NCBI RefSeq assembly: GCF_023898315.1
Contig: NC_064625.1
Span: forward strand, 100,798,269 to 100,862,268
Source: Schistocerca nitens
Lineage: Eukaryota > Arthropoda > Insecta > Orthoptera > Acrididae
Direction: 5' to 3'
DNA: 64,000 bases
A program made the position numbers and the translations under genes. The notes under the pieces were generated by a model that worked only from the letters and a program-made list of their open reading frames with translations, did not search any database and was not told where the DNA came from. Of the stretch, positions 1 to 11,359 are shown piece by piece. Within the stretch, counting starts at the first letter, position 1; each line of letters starts with the position of its first letter.

Positions 1-240
1 GAAAGCCCTTATCAATGATGTTCCGTTGAATGGTTTGCACGCTGACACTCGTTGATGGCCCATCATTTAAATCTGCAGCAATTTGAGGAATGGTTTCACT
101 TCCGTCACGCTGAACGATTGTCTTCAGTCGGCTTTGGTCCTGTTCTTGCTGGATCTTTTTCCGGCCGTAGCGATATCGGAGATTTGATTTTTACCGATGT
201 CCTGATATTCACAGTACACTCATGAAATTGTCGTACGGGC
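1..240 (-). pseudogene. Tc1-like transposase, N-terminal DNA-binding fragment
   Basis: Read on the minus strand, two frames give the helix-turn-helix part of a Tc1-like transposase. One frame reads EYQDIGKNQISDIATAGKR and the other reads IPQIAADLNDG followed by VQTIQRNIIDKG, the usual second paired-like helix before the catalytic domain. The two frames overlap, so at least one frameshift separates them, and a stop lies near the N-terminal side. The reading runs off the left edge of the window, so the catalytic part, if present, is outside. It belongs to a plain cut-and-paste DNA transposon and is inactive here. Confidence 0.7.
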
Positions 241-254
241 CTTTTCATTCCCCT

Positions 255-470
255 AGACATGAATCCCGTGAAGCCAGTGGGGAATACGTTCGGGAGCCGT
301 ATCGCAGCACGTCCACATGTACCAACAGCCATCCAGCAGTTGTCAACAGCTCTGGTGAACGAATGGAACGCCCTACCACAACAACTCCTTACCAACCTTG
401 CGGTCAACACGCTGGCTACAGAGCATCCATTACTGTCCGCAGTGATCACATACCCTATTAACAACCAAGA
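255..470 (+). pseudogene. Tc1-like transposase, C-terminal fragment
   Basis: The plus strand encodes MNPVKPVGNTFGSRI, a mutated form of the NPVEHLWDxLGRRI block that follows the last catalytic residue in Tc1-type transposases, then PTAIQQLSTALVNEWNALPQ and a short tail, the normal C-terminus. It points away from the N-terminal fragment at 1-240, so the two are head to head and cannot be one continuous gene. They may be two copies, or one copy inverted internally. Nothing upstream of the NPVEH block is preserved here. Confidence 0.7.
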
Positions 471-524
471 CCCGCCTTTTATAATGTCGAGGAGACAATC
501 ATAAATCGCCGTGACTTCAATGTA

Positions 525-1218
525 CAGGGGTTGCCCAGAAAGTAAAGCACTGCATTTTTTTCTTTAACAATTCTTTATTGAAGATAACGAGAATTACACA
601 TACGAAAGAATGGTGTTTCATCTACACAGCCTATTTTTCCACGTAATCTTCATCCCGTTCTGTGGCCTTCCTCCGCCAAACAAGGGCTTGTGTGCCCTGT
701 CGGTACAAATTCTTGTCCTGGTGGCAGAGCCAGTGCTTCACTGAGTGAATCGTCTCCTCATCGTCCTCAAAATGTCTTCCACGAATGGCATCCTTTAATG
801 GCCCAAACGAGTGAAAGTCCGAAAGGGCTAGGTCAGGTGTGACAGACGTGGATGGTCTACTCGAACGCTGCAAATCGTGGAGCTCCCCCGAACCGCCTTC
901 TGAAGACATCACCGTCCGTACTAACTGTGCTTCTGTAGAAGGCAGATGCCCCGTAGACTTCGAACAAGCGTTTGTGAATATTCCCTACAGTTTCTTTCTC
1001 TGCAGTGAGAAATTCAATTACGGTACGTTGCTTGTAATGCACATCACCTAGAGACGCCATTTTGAAACTGTCCTGCAGCTACGCTATCTGTCGTAAGTAA
1101 CGGCAACTTCTCACACTCACTCAGGAGGCTTCAGATAATACAAATGTAACGTTTCGCATTCGGAGCATTGTTTTCGGCTGAGAAAAAATACGGTGCATTA
1201 CTTTCTGGGCAACCCTTG
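525..1218 (-). mobile_element. Internally deleted mariner element with both ends
   Basis: The ends form inverted repeats: GGGTTGCCCAGAAAGTAA on the left and its complement GTGCATTACTTTCTGGGC on the right, flanked by TA at 523-524 and 1219-1220, the mariner target duplication. At 694 bp it is about half the usual 1.3 kb. The minus strand starts with a typical mariner N-terminus (QRTVIEFLTAEKETVGNIHK, Met at 1060), then jumps near 850-905 to the C-terminus (DLALSDFHSFGPLKDAIRG to DYVEK near 633). The middle of the gene, including the first two catalytic aspartates, is missing. It could only have moved with a transposase supplied from elsewhere. Confidence 0.88.
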
Positions 1219-1220
1219 TA

Positions 1221-3775
1221 ATTATTGTCTTTGAATAAAAGCGTCATTTATCTTCGTCTCATTGTGTATTTCTTTTAGCTGCATTCTGTAATATACTGTA
1301 GCAGTTCTTTCTATGTACTGTCCAAATTTCATCCAACTACATTGGCTGTGACACATCATGTGAATGTTACTTTCGTCCTTAAGTTTCGCACACCAGTGTA
1401 TTTGTGAAATAACAAACATAATGCAATATTTTTAAATAGTATCAACAGAAGTCCACTCTGTTCCGTGTTTCCTTTTGGCATCTCAAATTCGTTCACTGTG
1501 TTTTATATTTCAGGCTACGAAACTAGATATAGTTTGTAGAGATACAATTTCTACAATTCAATTTTTCCCAAGGAAGTTATCAACATTCACACAAATATTA
1601 TTTGCTATTTTTCTCGCTGACGCATGACCCTCATTTGAAAACGTAAATATTAATTTCAATATTAGAGGAAACGGAGAAAACCCGTTCCTCTTGATTAAAT
1701 AAAGAAGTAATTCATTCCCACGTTCTAGTAGGAATCTCATGCGCTATCAGGAATCAGATGAAACATTACTGAACTTTGTGGAACACTCGCTGAAAATTTT
1801 CCCTCATGTATGTAACATAACGCCACTGCCAGTATTACTTGTCACTAGCATCTGACTCGACATAGGAAAACATTTCAAGTAGCAGTACCCTCACAGGAAA
1901 CAGTAACGGTAAAAACTGTAGATAAACGCACAGTTCACTGCCCAGATTTTTTGTGTAAAAGAAGTGAAGCCATGGGACGAGGGTGGCGTGAAACTCAGAA
2001 ATGGAGGACCACGTAAACCGACGAGAAGAAGAGGTTACTCAACACGAAAAAGTGCAGGTCTTTGAGATCAGCATCTTGCTAATGGTAGCTAATGGCCTAT
2101 GCTGAATATTTGTTAATAGGTATCTTATTCCATATTTCGTATTAAACATTCGAAACATTTAACCTTAGATTACTATACCCTCATAAAATTCACGGTTGCA
2201 GCAAGATACTAAACAGAGCATTTTGTACTTAATTTGTTATTTAACATACCATTGGAGATATAATAATCGTTATTAACTAATGCATGACACATAAATTATG
2301 ACTTCCTTTGAATAATATGTGGAGTAGTACACTTTACGATGGTTTAGTAACAATGTAACCTTTTCCCCCCTTCAGCATTCTAGGGTTAATAATGTGTTAT
2401 GTAAACATCTTTTGCAGGTTTTAAATGGAGCGTACGCGTTGTTCAACATGCTTTACGGTTTACAAAGTAATAGATAAAGTCCCAGTTGTCTACTTTGGGA
2501 AAGAACATAAGCTGACCCGAATTCCAGTAATAAGGACTTCTAGGACAATCTTTGCGCCGTTTTGTTCAAAAATAGAAGGAAACAACATTAGTAACTATAA
2601 ACTTGACCTAGTTTCTCTTCTAGCTTTACAACACACGTTTCATGCTAGTTTACACAAAATGAAAACTCCGAAAACAGCCTCTTGCTACGATAACTACAAA
2701 CAAATTCGTTCAGTATAAGAAGTCGTATATGCTAAAGCTACGAACAATACAAAAACTACCACATCTGCGCACAGTATCAATTACAACAGTTTTCTGAATA
2801 TAAGATTGGTGTTATGTATAATATATCATTGAAGAATAAATATTCTTATACAGTCAATAAGATGTAGCAAAGCTCGGACTGGGAATAGGATACGGAGTTA
2901 TGATCTTACCAGTGTGGTGCCTTACTCAGTTAGTCTGAGGTAAGAAATGCATCCAGGTGTAATGAAAGTGCTGTATTTTCCACTGCGTGTTGTTGTTGTT
3001 TTATACGTGACACTGAGAACCCAAGCATTAACATGTTATTCGCTAATTGTACTACCAGTTTTGAACAAAAACTAATAGCAGCATTTGTTTGTGGTATAGT
3101 AGGATGTGATGCCAGTAAATCTTACCGTTGATACTGTTATTTCTACTTCACCTTCCTAAGTGGAGGTACTATGCTGATCTTATTTCCAAGGTTTTTACGA
3201 TTTCAGTATTGGTATTTTTCATTAATTCAATATTCTTTTTAAAATAGCCTTCTATTTGGATTTGGTGGCAGGAAAAATGGTATTACCAAGTGTGTCACAG
3301 AAAGAGATAGCCTCGTGTTATTGACGCTGTGATCCATAAATTCAGTTTGTGACATAACAAAGCCAAATACGTAACTCTACGTTGAAAATTTGAATACTTT
3401 TTGAGTATAAATGCATATTGGTAAAAGTCAATATTATGTTAAATCGATACCGAATTCTAAAGGAAAACTTATCGAACCATAATACTATCTTTGAACTTAA
3501 ATGTTTGTATGTTTTGATAACATAGATGATTTGCTAATTACAATACAATGTAGAATAGTTTGTTAGTTTTAAATGGCTGTTGAACTCGCAAGGGAGCTTT
3601 GTGAAACTCCTGGTTAAATCCGCAGGACAGAACAGGTAATTGGAATTGTGGTAAGGGGCCAAAAATGAGCGGCTGTCAGTTACACTCGAACACATATAAC
3701 TATATTTAGTTGCCCAAACATTACAGCGGAAATTTCCGAGCTTAACTATCGACTGAATATGTCACATAATATTAT
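1221..3775. other. Unassigned AT-rich stretch
   Basis: I see no recognisable gene or element. A 97-codon frame at 2425-2718 (plus) has no motif I know and sits in AT-rich DNA where frames of this length can occur by chance. TATA-like and poly-T/poly-A runs occur throughout without an obvious promoter context. Confidence 0.5.
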
Positions 3776-3779
3776 GGCT

Positions 3780-4140
3780 TAAGGGCACAACCTCTTTAAT
3801 TTTTAAAACGGCTGAAGGCCCATGATTTAAAACACAACTACAATAAATTTTCAAAAGGCAGAAAGCGCAAGGCTTTATCCTTAAATAATATTTCGAATGA
3901 GGCTGAAGGCCCAAACAATCTAAGACTTGACAAGTAAGGAATTTTAATTTTAAAATGGCTGAAGGCCCATGATTTAAACACACAACTACAATAAATTTTC
4001 AAAAGGCAGAAGGTCCAAAGTTTTATCCAGAAAAAAAATAATTTAAATGAGGCTGAAAGCCCAAACAATCTTAGACTTAACATGGAAGGAATTTTAATTT
4101 TAAAACGGATGAAGGCCCATTATTTAAAACCGAATTAAAA
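3780..4140. repeat. Tandem repeat, unit about 147-150 bp, just over two copies
   Basis: The phrase GGCTGAAGGCCCATGATTTA recurs at about 3810, 3957 and (variant) 4107, a spacing of 147 and 150 bp. Each unit also holds CAACTACAATAAATTTTC and a second, half-unit copy of GGCTGAAGGCCCA, so the unit may itself derive from a shorter one. Open frames on the minus strand here (about 3762-4083) only reflect the repetition. The block leads directly into the GC-richer stretch to its right and may belong to the same dispersed repeat. Confidence 0.75.
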
Positions 4141-5450
4141 GCACACAAATTCAAACCATCGGCAATGAGCCATTAAAATACACAATCAAACACCAATAAG
4201 AAAAGGCAGTACAACCAGCGGCGATCAGAAGTTTTCGGGGGTCAGTCTGCACTTGAAATATTAACGATCACTTAGGGGAGACAGGTAGTCGGCCCAACTA
4301 TATCCGATCCACCACCAACCCAAACAAGAGACAGTCAATAGACCCACCGACAAAACGACTTGATTTCCACCCGACCAGTACACAACGAACTCCAAAACCA
4401 AAACGTAAAAGGCATAGCCGCCCACAACCAAGTATGCATAAGCTGTCAAAACTACACACACGTGTTGGACAGCGACAACATGGTGGGGAAAGGACACTGC
4501 CTGAATTTTACGACAGTGGCCAGGGCAGGTAACCGGAACGCTAACGTCCACAAGGCAGAAAATTCCGCTGGTGCACTTAGACTTCAAATCACCAAAATAT
4601 AATTAAACTCCACTGGATGGTGGCCAAACTTTCGCCATCTCGAACAATCGCTGTTGCTCACGGGAATACTCCCAACAGCCAACCATGAAAACCAACGGTA
4701 CAATGTGAACAGACTGGCTTTGGTAATTAAATCACCACTCAACTTTGATGTCCTGGGTTGGTGAGCCTCCAACCTCGTAGCAATAGGAACAGCTCCCACA
4801 CACTTCGACACAGCGTAGAGACCGCCAGCAGGCCCGGCCCACTGCGCCGCGTGGGTATTTCCTGACTGATCCACACCAACCAACCGACTGCCACACATCA
4901 GCATGGAGACAACACTAAAACTACTGATTAGTTGACATCACAAGTTACACAGAGTTTCACGAACTCTTGCAAAAAGGACTAGACAATACTAATGTAAGTG
5001 AATGTGCAATAACAAGGACGAATCACGAGTCGGCACACACAGGCAACCCATAAGCGATCGCCAGCCAACACACACATCGTCCGACAAGACAACTGACCGA
5101 TGATCAACCAAGGTGGTCCGCACTCAAAAGATACGTTATCGGCAACCGTCGGGCGAGTCATGGCTGTCCCGACCTCACTGCAGCCTCGCCCCAACTGAAC
5201 TTCTGCCGTGTCCTAAGTCAAACACTGGCAGGTCCTAACTGCATTGCTAGCGCCTCCCAGTTCACTGGCAGATCCGATCTAACTCCGAACACACGACAAC
5301 TGGCAAGTAATAGCAGTTAGCAAAGATAATACGCCGGGGCTTATATCGATAAGCGCCGCTGCTGCCACTCACGGGCAGGCAAGGCAGCAACTCAGTGACA
5401 CCAGTAATGAAATTAACAAAATGAGGTGGTAGTATGGTAAAAACAGGATG
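4141..5450. other. Unassigned, GC-richer block next to the tandem repeat
   Basis: Base composition is clearly richer in G and C than the flanks, with several short frames on both strands but none with a motif I recognise. A GC-rich segment flanked by subrepeats is a common layout for the 5' untranslated end of a large retroelement; that is inference only. No reverse transcriptase or transposase signature is visible. Confidence 0.35.
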
Positions 5451-5945
5451 TCAAATGAGATATGGTACTCCCTCCTTTTTTCCCCTTCTTAGGTCTGGGT
5501 TCCCCCTCCCCCCATCTGCCACCGTGTCACCTGTATAGTGTTGTTATAAGTGAGCGTTCAGTGTTGTGCATCCCCTGTCAGTGTTGCGATCAGCCACCAT
5601 ACTGTCACTAGTTGTGTTTTTTATCTCGTGCAAACAGAAGCCAGACTGTCGCCGTATTTTTTTTAATTGTGCCTGTCTCCTTCTTGTGTATCTTCATCCG
5701 CATCCTCACAGCAGTGTTTTTATATTTTAAATTCCACAAATTTCCACCATTTTACAGTTTTTTTACAATGTCACAGTTTTATCACCTGTTTTTCTTGTTT
5801 GTTTATATTATGTTTTTTAACATTTCAGTAGGTTGTAGAGCAGCATATTACGCTGCTGCGAGCTCCCCCCCCCCCCCCAACCCTCCCCGCTCCCCACCAA
5901 CCCTCTCCCCACGGGAGAGAGACCATCCGCAGTAGTTAAGGGTTA
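5451..5945 (+). repeat. Possible 5' end of a dispersed repeat, with a 14-C run
   Basis: A pyrimidine-rich stretch runs into AACATTTCAGTAGGTTGTAG and then a run of 14 C (5865-5878) and further C-rich sequence. The texture resembles the 5' untranslated end of a non-LTR element, but no coding part follows, so the family is unknown. The 107-codon frame here (5612-5935) is low-complexity and not convincing as a protein. Confidence 0.3.
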
Positions 5946-6789
5946 ATGAAATTTTTCAGTATAAAGCATTATATAAAAAATTGTTGGACAAAGCAATTTC
6001 CGATAGCTCTTTGTCATGTCAGGTTTATCAGCGGAACTGTATTGTTAAAGTTCAGTCATTTGTGCTCTGTCAGTTTGTATCATCACAGTTTACGAATTCG
6101 GTCAAGTATGGCTGGTAAACAGCACACAATGCAGGACAACGGCCACGACCATTTCTTACTCCATCCCAGTTATGTCTAAATAAAACTAGTAATTTCTATG
6201 AAGTGTCCGAATGCATTAATTCTTCTTTCGTCAGATGTGACTGGAGTACGGCAAATTTTAGTTTTCGTCATCTAAAAGGAACGTCGCATTTTTGTGACTA
6301 CTACGGGGAATAAACAAAGACGTGCTTCATTATCAGTAAAATATACATTATTCAAAAATTATTATAAAAACTGTGCTACAGGAATTATAAAACATTTCGT
6401 ATCAACAAACTGAAGTCCCGGTTAATGAAAGTTGTCTACAATGTGACCCATACCCTGCCTTAATTCTCTAGTCACTTACGTAACAATAATATCTGCAACA
6501 ATGTGCACTTCGGACTTGGCGCTAAGTTCTCATGTCACGGCTTGTTTCTGTTTATAGGCCGGTTAGCGCTAGGCCAAAATGGCTGCACAAACTGCTGTTA
6601 TGCGGTTCTTCGTGCGACAAAAATGAGTTACTTAAACATTTTAAAAATATTTGCAGCGGCTTAACAGCTGACATTTGGACGGTGCATATCTTTCGGTGTA
6701 TTCTTCCTCTGTGAAAAATTTCATGGTAGGTTTCGACACGTCGGATTGAACCATTCCCTTATCTGTCATGGTATAGCAGACAGACTACA
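5946..6789. other. Unassigned stretch
   Basis: AT-rich, with short frames only (at 5946-6179 and 6532-6714, plus) that lack recognisable motifs. Nothing supports a gene, element end or RNA here. Confidence 0.4.
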
Positions 6790-7290
6790 GATCATAGATA
6801 GAATAGTCGGAAAATGCAATGAGTTGTCAAAGTAAATTGCTTGCAAAACACTCATACAGCATATCTCAGAATACTGCTCAAGTGTGGCAGACCCACCCAA
6901 ATACGACTAACAGGGAATATTGAACGTATACAGAGAAGGGTTCAAATGGTCCAAATGGCTCTGAGCAATATGGGACTTAACATCTGAGGTCAACAGTCCC
7001 CTAGAGCTTAGAATTACTTAAACGTAACTAACCTAAGGACATCACACACATCCATGCCCGAGGCAGGATGCGGACCTGCAACCGTAGCAGTCGCGCAGTT
7101 CCAGACTGAAGCGCCTAGAACCGCTCGGCCACTCCGGCCTGCTACAGAGAAGGGCTGCACGAATGATCACTGGTTTATTTGACCTGTGATAGAGTGTCAC
7201 AGAGATGCTGAAGAAACTAAACTGGCTCTCTCTTGAAGACAGAAACCAACCATAAAACTTATAGCAAAACCGTTGAATTGGGGCAGGGGG
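6790..7290 (+). pseudogene. LINE reverse transcriptase C-terminal remnant split by a SINE
   Basis: Before the SINE the plus strand reads, in shifting frames, like the late part of a CR1/Jockey-type reverse transcriptase (the ISEYCSSVAD block). After it comes ARMITGLFDL then VTEMLKKLNWLSLEDR, the conserved thumb-side segment that also occurs in the better copy near 31.4 kb. Several frameshifts and stops are present. The target sequence ACAGAGAAGGG occurs on both sides of the SINE, which shows the two halves were once continuous. Family assignment is by resemblance. Confidence 0.7.
6945..7141 (-). mobile_element. tRNA-derived SINE, family 1, minus orientation
   Basis: The right-hand end is the tRNA-like head: read on the minus strand it carries an internal box similar to GGTTCGAATCCTG (here degraded to a GCAGGTCCGCATCCTGCC form) just after GCGCGACTGCTACGG. 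The body is the common family sequence ending toward AGAGCCATTTGGACCATTTG. Target duplication ACAGAGAAGGG lies on both sides. Three other copies of this family occur in the window (9750, 15082 and 19818). Confidence 0.9.
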
Positions 7291-7299
7291 ACTAAAATG

Positions 7300-7408
<109 letters not shown>

Positions 7409-7409
7409 G

Positions 7410-7940
7410 GAAACTGTAAAAAAATTGCAGCTTAAATAATGAAAAGGAAAATTTTGAAAGGATGATTGAGAAAAAATTGGTACACATATCCGGAGTGAAT
7501 TTTAACTGGCTCTAATATAAACAGACCTTCAATATTCAATACATATATTCAGCATTTAACATTGGTAAATTTACGTACATCCTTTTCTTGTTACCGCTAT
7601 TGCGCATGGAGATTGGTATGACAATACTGGTTCCGGATCACCCCTCCTCTGCTCACGTAAATTCTTCTTGTTAGCTTCGATCCTCTTGCAGAATTTTCGG
7701 CGCGTCGCGGTATAATGAATAGAATATGACCGTGCGAATGAACTTTGCTATCTTGATAACACTTTTTAATGCACAATTGGAATACATATTTTTTAACAAT
7801 ATTAACTCGGCGGAACACGCAATACGTCCGCCCGTTATCACTTATTGAGACGAACAGATGAATCCAAAGGAATTCAAACATTTAAGAGCATCTTTCTACC
7901 TCTTTTCTTTGTATGTTAGTGTTATCTATGGTAATAAATT
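7410..7940. other. Unassigned stretch
   Basis: No coding motif recognised. A minus-strand 94-codon frame at 7597-7881 has no known signature. The stretch ends in an AT-rich run that became the target of the transposon starting at about 7948. Confidence 0.4.
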
Positions 7941-8395
7941 TATATATAGGGTGGTCCATTGATCGTGACCGAGCCAAATATCTCACGAAATAAGCTTCAA
8001 ACTAAAAAACTACCAAGAACGAAACTTGTCTAGCTTGAAGCGGGAAACCAGATAGCGCTATGGTTGGCCCGCTAGATGACGTTGCCATAGGTCAAACGGA
8101 TATCAACTGCGTCTTTTTAAATAGGAATCCCCATTTTTTATTACGTATTCATGTAGTACGTAAAGAAATATAAATGTTTTAGTTGGACCACTTTTTTCGG
8201 TTTGTGGTAGATGACGCTGTAATAGTCACAAACATATGGCTCACAACTTTAGACGAACAGTTGGCAACAGGTAGGTTTTTTAAATTAAAATACAGAAGGT
8301 AGGTACGTTGGAACATTTTGTTTCGGTTGTTCCAATGTGATACATGTACCTTTGTGAACTTATCAGTTCTGAGAGCGCATGATGTTACAGCGTGA

Positions 8396-9474
8396 TTACC
8401 TGCAAATACCACATTTAGGCAATAAATGCTCAAAATGATGTCCGTCAGCCTCAATGCATTCGGCAATACGTGTAACGACATTCCTCTCAACAGCGAGTAG
8501 TTTGCCATCCGTAATGTTCGCACATGCATTGACAATGCGCTGACGCATGTTGTCAGGCGTTGTCGGTGGATCACGATAACAAATATCCTTCAACTTTCCC
8601 CACAGAAAGAGACCCGGGCACGTCAGATCCGGTGAACGTGCGGGCCATGGTATGGTGCTTCGACGACCAATCCACCTGTCATGAAATATGCTATTCAATA
8701 CCGCTTCAACCGCACGCGAGCTATGTGCCTGACATCCATCATGTTGGAAGTACATCGCCATTCTGTCATGCAGTGAAACATCTTTTAATAACATCGGTAG
8801 AACATTACGTAGGAAATCAGCATACATTACCATTTAGACTGCTATCAATAAAATGGGGCCAATTATCCTTCCTCCCATAATGCCGCACCATACATAAACC
8901 CGCCAAGGTCGCTGATCACTTGTCGCAGCCATCGTGGATTTTCCGTTGACCAATAGTGCTTATTATGCCGGTTTACGTTACCACTGTTGGTGAATGACGC
9001 TTCGTCGCTAAATAGAGCGCGTGCAAAAAATCTGTAATCGTCCCGTAATTTCTCTTGTGCCCAGTGGCAGAACTGTTCACGACGTTCAAAGTCGTCGCCA
9101 TGCAATTCCTGGTGCATAGAAATATGGTACGGGTGCAATCGATGTTGATGTAGCATTCTCAACACCAACGTTTTTGAGATTCCCGATTCTCGCGTAATTT
9201 GTCTGCTACTGATGTCCGGATTAGCCGCGACAGCAGCTAAAGCATCTACTTGGGCCTCATCATTTGTTGCAGGTCGTCGTTGACGTTTCACACGTGGCTG
9301 AACACTTCCTGTTTCCTTAAATAACGTAACTATCCGGCGAACGGTCCGGACACTTGGACGATGTCGTCCAGGATACCGAGCAGCATATATACCACACGCC
9401 CGCTGGGCATTTTGATCACAATAGCCATACATCAACACGATGCCGACCTTTTCCGAAATTGGTAAACTGTCCAT
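8396..9474 (-). pseudogene. Tc1/mariner-type transposase with frameshifts
   Basis: The Met at 9474 (MDSLPISEKVGIVLMYGYCD) is preferred to the upstream Met at 9615 because homologous-looking sequence starts there. In order: a helix-turn-helix region, a second DNA-binding helix (DISSRQITRESGISKTLVLR), then the catalytic core. The first aspartate is in ALFSDEASF, the second in YFQHDGCQAHSS, the third in ARSPDLTCPGLFLWGKLKD, with 36 residues between the last two. The reading is continuous from 9474 to about 8905, then shifts frame about three times between 8910 and 8805 and resumes to the stop near 8396. It is related to IS630/Tc1/mariner enzymes rather than to the DD34E copies elsewhere in this window. 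Confidence 0.85.
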
Positions 9475-9749
9475 TTTAACACGGGTAATGTACCACGAAG
9501 CAAATAACTGTCCGCACTGGTGGAATGTTGCGTGATACCACGTACTTATACGTTTGCGACTATTATAGCGCCATCTATCACAAAGCGAAAAAAGTGGTCC
9601 AACTAAAACATTCATATTTCTTTACATACTGCACGAATATGTAATAAACAATGGGGGTTCCTATTTTTAAAAAAACGCAGTTGATATGCGTTTGACCTAT
9701 GGCAGCGCCATCTAGCGGGCCAACCATAGCGTCATATTGTTTTCCCCTT

Positions 9750-9945
9750 GCCGGCCGCGGTGGTCTCGCGGTTCTAGGCGCGCAGTCCGGAACCGTGCGA
9801 CTGCTACGGTCGCAGGTTCGAATCCTGCCTCGGGCATGGATGTGTGTGATGTCCTTAGGTTAGTTAGGTTTAAGTAGTTCTAAGTTCTAGGGGACTGATG
9901 ACCACGGCAGTTGAGTCCCATAGTGCTCAGAGCCATTTGAACCAT
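9750..9945 (+). mobile_element. tRNA-derived SINE, family 1, with perfect 13-bp target duplication
   Basis: This full-length copy shows the tRNA-like head (CCGGCCGCGGTGGTCTCGCG), a B-box GGTTCGAATCC at 9815-9825 and the family body ending in CAGAGCCATTTGAACCA. TTGTTTTCCCCTT is repeated exactly at 9737-9749 and 9946-9958, the duplication made on insertion. It lies in the right inverted-repeat region of the transposon at 7948-10009 and so is younger than that element. Confidence 0.95.
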
Positions 9946-10003
9946 TTGTTTTCCCCTTCAAGCTATTTCGTGAGATATTTGGCACTGTCACTATCAATGG
10001 ACC

Positions 10004-10008
<5 letters not shown>

Positions 10009-10085
<77 letters not shown>
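10009..10085. repeat. (TA)n microsatellite
   Basis: About 38 TA units beginning at the right end of the transposon. The transposon probably inserted into a TA-rich target that later expanded. Confidence 0.95.
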
Positions 10086-10087
<2 letters not shown>

Positions 10088-10645
10088 AGAAAGAGGGAGA
10101 AAAGAAAGAAAAAATAATACTAATATGTTACATTATACCCTACTTACAAGAGAATTAACTGAGACATGTATTCCTCCCGTAGCGATCGCGAAGACAATAT
10201 TTACATCTGCATCTCCATCTGTAGGTTAGGTTAGGTTCACACTTAAGTTCTTGGCAGATGGTTCATCAAACCACCTTCACACCATGGTTCTACTGTTTCC
10301 GTGCGAGTTCTCATTTCTCTTTATTTTGTTACGATCGTTATTTCTCCATTTGTCAGCGAGCGCCAAAAAAATGTTTTTGCATTCGGAGGAGACAGTCAGC
10401 TACCGAAATTTCGTGAAAAGATCTCACCGCAACGAAAAACACGTATGTTTTAATGGTTGTCATCTCAAGTCGCATATCCTTGACACTATCTCCTCTTATT
10501 TCGTGATAATACGAAACGAGCTGCCCTTCTTTGACGTTTTTCGACGTCCTCCGTCAATCCTGTGTGATAACTATCCCGTGACGCGCGGCTGTACTCTAAA
10601 AGAGGACAGGCAAGCTTAGTGTTGATTAGTTGATTTGGAAGATGG
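10086..10645. other. Unassigned stretch
   Basis: A 122-codon plus frame (10251-10619) has a hydrophobic early segment (LFPCEFSFLFILLRSLFLHL) but no known motif and no visible gene structure around it. I do not call it a gene. Confidence 0.35.
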
Positions 10646-10647
10646 AA

Positions 10648-10818
10648 CCGAACAGCGGATTAGGAAAGGATGGGGAAGGAAGTCGGCCATGTCAGTGCAA
10701 AGGAACTGAACCATTCCGACACTTGCCTGAAGCGTTTTAGGGAAATCACGGAAAACCTAATCAGGATGGTAGGACACGTGTTTGAACCATCCTCCCTGCG
10801 CCACCTCACTCGGTCAAG
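10648..10818 (-). mobile_element. tRNA-derived SINE, family 2, degraded
   Basis: The body contains GGGAAATCACGGAAAACCTA and the right end, read on the minus strand, carries GACCGAGTGAGGTGGCGCAG as a tRNA-like head and GGTTCAAACACGTG as the B-box region. This arrangement is a common orthopteran repeat in my recollection. Part of the tRNA-like segment between the two boxes appears shortened. Confidence 0.7.
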
Positions 10819-11067
10819 CGTAGTGTAGGCAGTCTCTTTGCTGGATATGCTGCATCTTCTAAATGTTTTGCCAACAAAACGCCTTGACTAAAGCGCGCAC
10901 AGAGGTGTTTAAGCAGCCATCCCGCCGTGCTCTATAGAGTCCCTATACCAATATGTCACAATAACATTTCTCGCAAGTGAAGTGAGATGTAGAAAAGACT
11001 ATTGAAATGCCTAAAGACAGTGTGTTCTGAGAACAATTACAAAAATAATAGTTTAAAAAACGAAAAC
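10819..11067. other. Unassigned spacer
   Basis: No feature recognised. Its right edge is the target duplication AATAACGACGTTT of the foldback element that follows. Confidence 0.5.
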
Positions 11068-11209
11068 AATAACGACGTTTCCAGAATGAGATTTTCACTC
11101 TGCAGCGGAGTGTGCGCTGATATGAAACTTCCTGGCAGATTGAAACTGTGTGCCTGACTGAGACTCGAACTCGGGACCTTAGCCTTTCGCAGGCAAGTGC
11201 TCTACCGTC

Positions 11210-11359
11210 TTTTTTTTTTTTTTTTTTCGTCGTGTTTGGTCGTTGCGGACGTCGCAAGACATCCTGTTCAAGTTCGGTGGTTGATCCTTCCACTCAGTTT
11301 TTTTTTATTACAGCGGCCAACCAGCTCTCTGACCGAACACGCTGAGCTACCGTGCCGGC
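11210..11359 (-). mobile_element. Short poly-A SINE in the left arm of the foldback
   Basis: On the minus strand it begins GCCGGCACGGTAGCTCAGCG (tRNA-like A-box region), runs through GGATGTCTTGCGACGTCCGC and ends in a run of about 18 A (T on the plus strand, 11210-11227). ACCGTC (11204-11209) and ACCATC (11360-11365) are the probable target duplication. Confidence 0.8.

Larger units (their letters stand above)
7948..10009 (-). mobile_element. Tc1/mariner-superfamily transposon, both ends present
   Basis: Inverted ends are clear: AGGGTGGTCCATTGAT at the left and ATCAATGGACCACCCT at the right, and the match continues inward through CCAAATATCTCACGAAATA. Both sides are TA-rich, as expected for insertion at TA, and the right end abuts a pure (TA)n run. 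After removing the SINE at 9750-9945 the element is about 1.85 kb and carries one transposase on the minus strand. Coding damage is light, so it is a fairly young copy. Confidence 0.9.

Noticed and set aside
2425-2718. 97-codon plus frame as a possible small gene
   Set aside because: No recognisable motif, no support from neighbours and AT-rich context; kept only as unassigned.
3762-4083. Two overlapping minus-strand frames repeating the same residues (CLLKIYCSC, LRLFG)
   Set aside because: Produced by the 150-bp tandem repeat being read in two frames; no start context or motif.
3780-4140. CRISPR-like array
   Set aside because: Units of 150 bp with similar, not unique, intervening sequence, only two copies, in a eukaryotic context.
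5612-5935. 107-codon plus frame with hydrophobic N-terminal half and proline-rich end
   Set aside because: The apparent membrane segments come from T-rich DNA and the prolines from the C run; no family resemblance.
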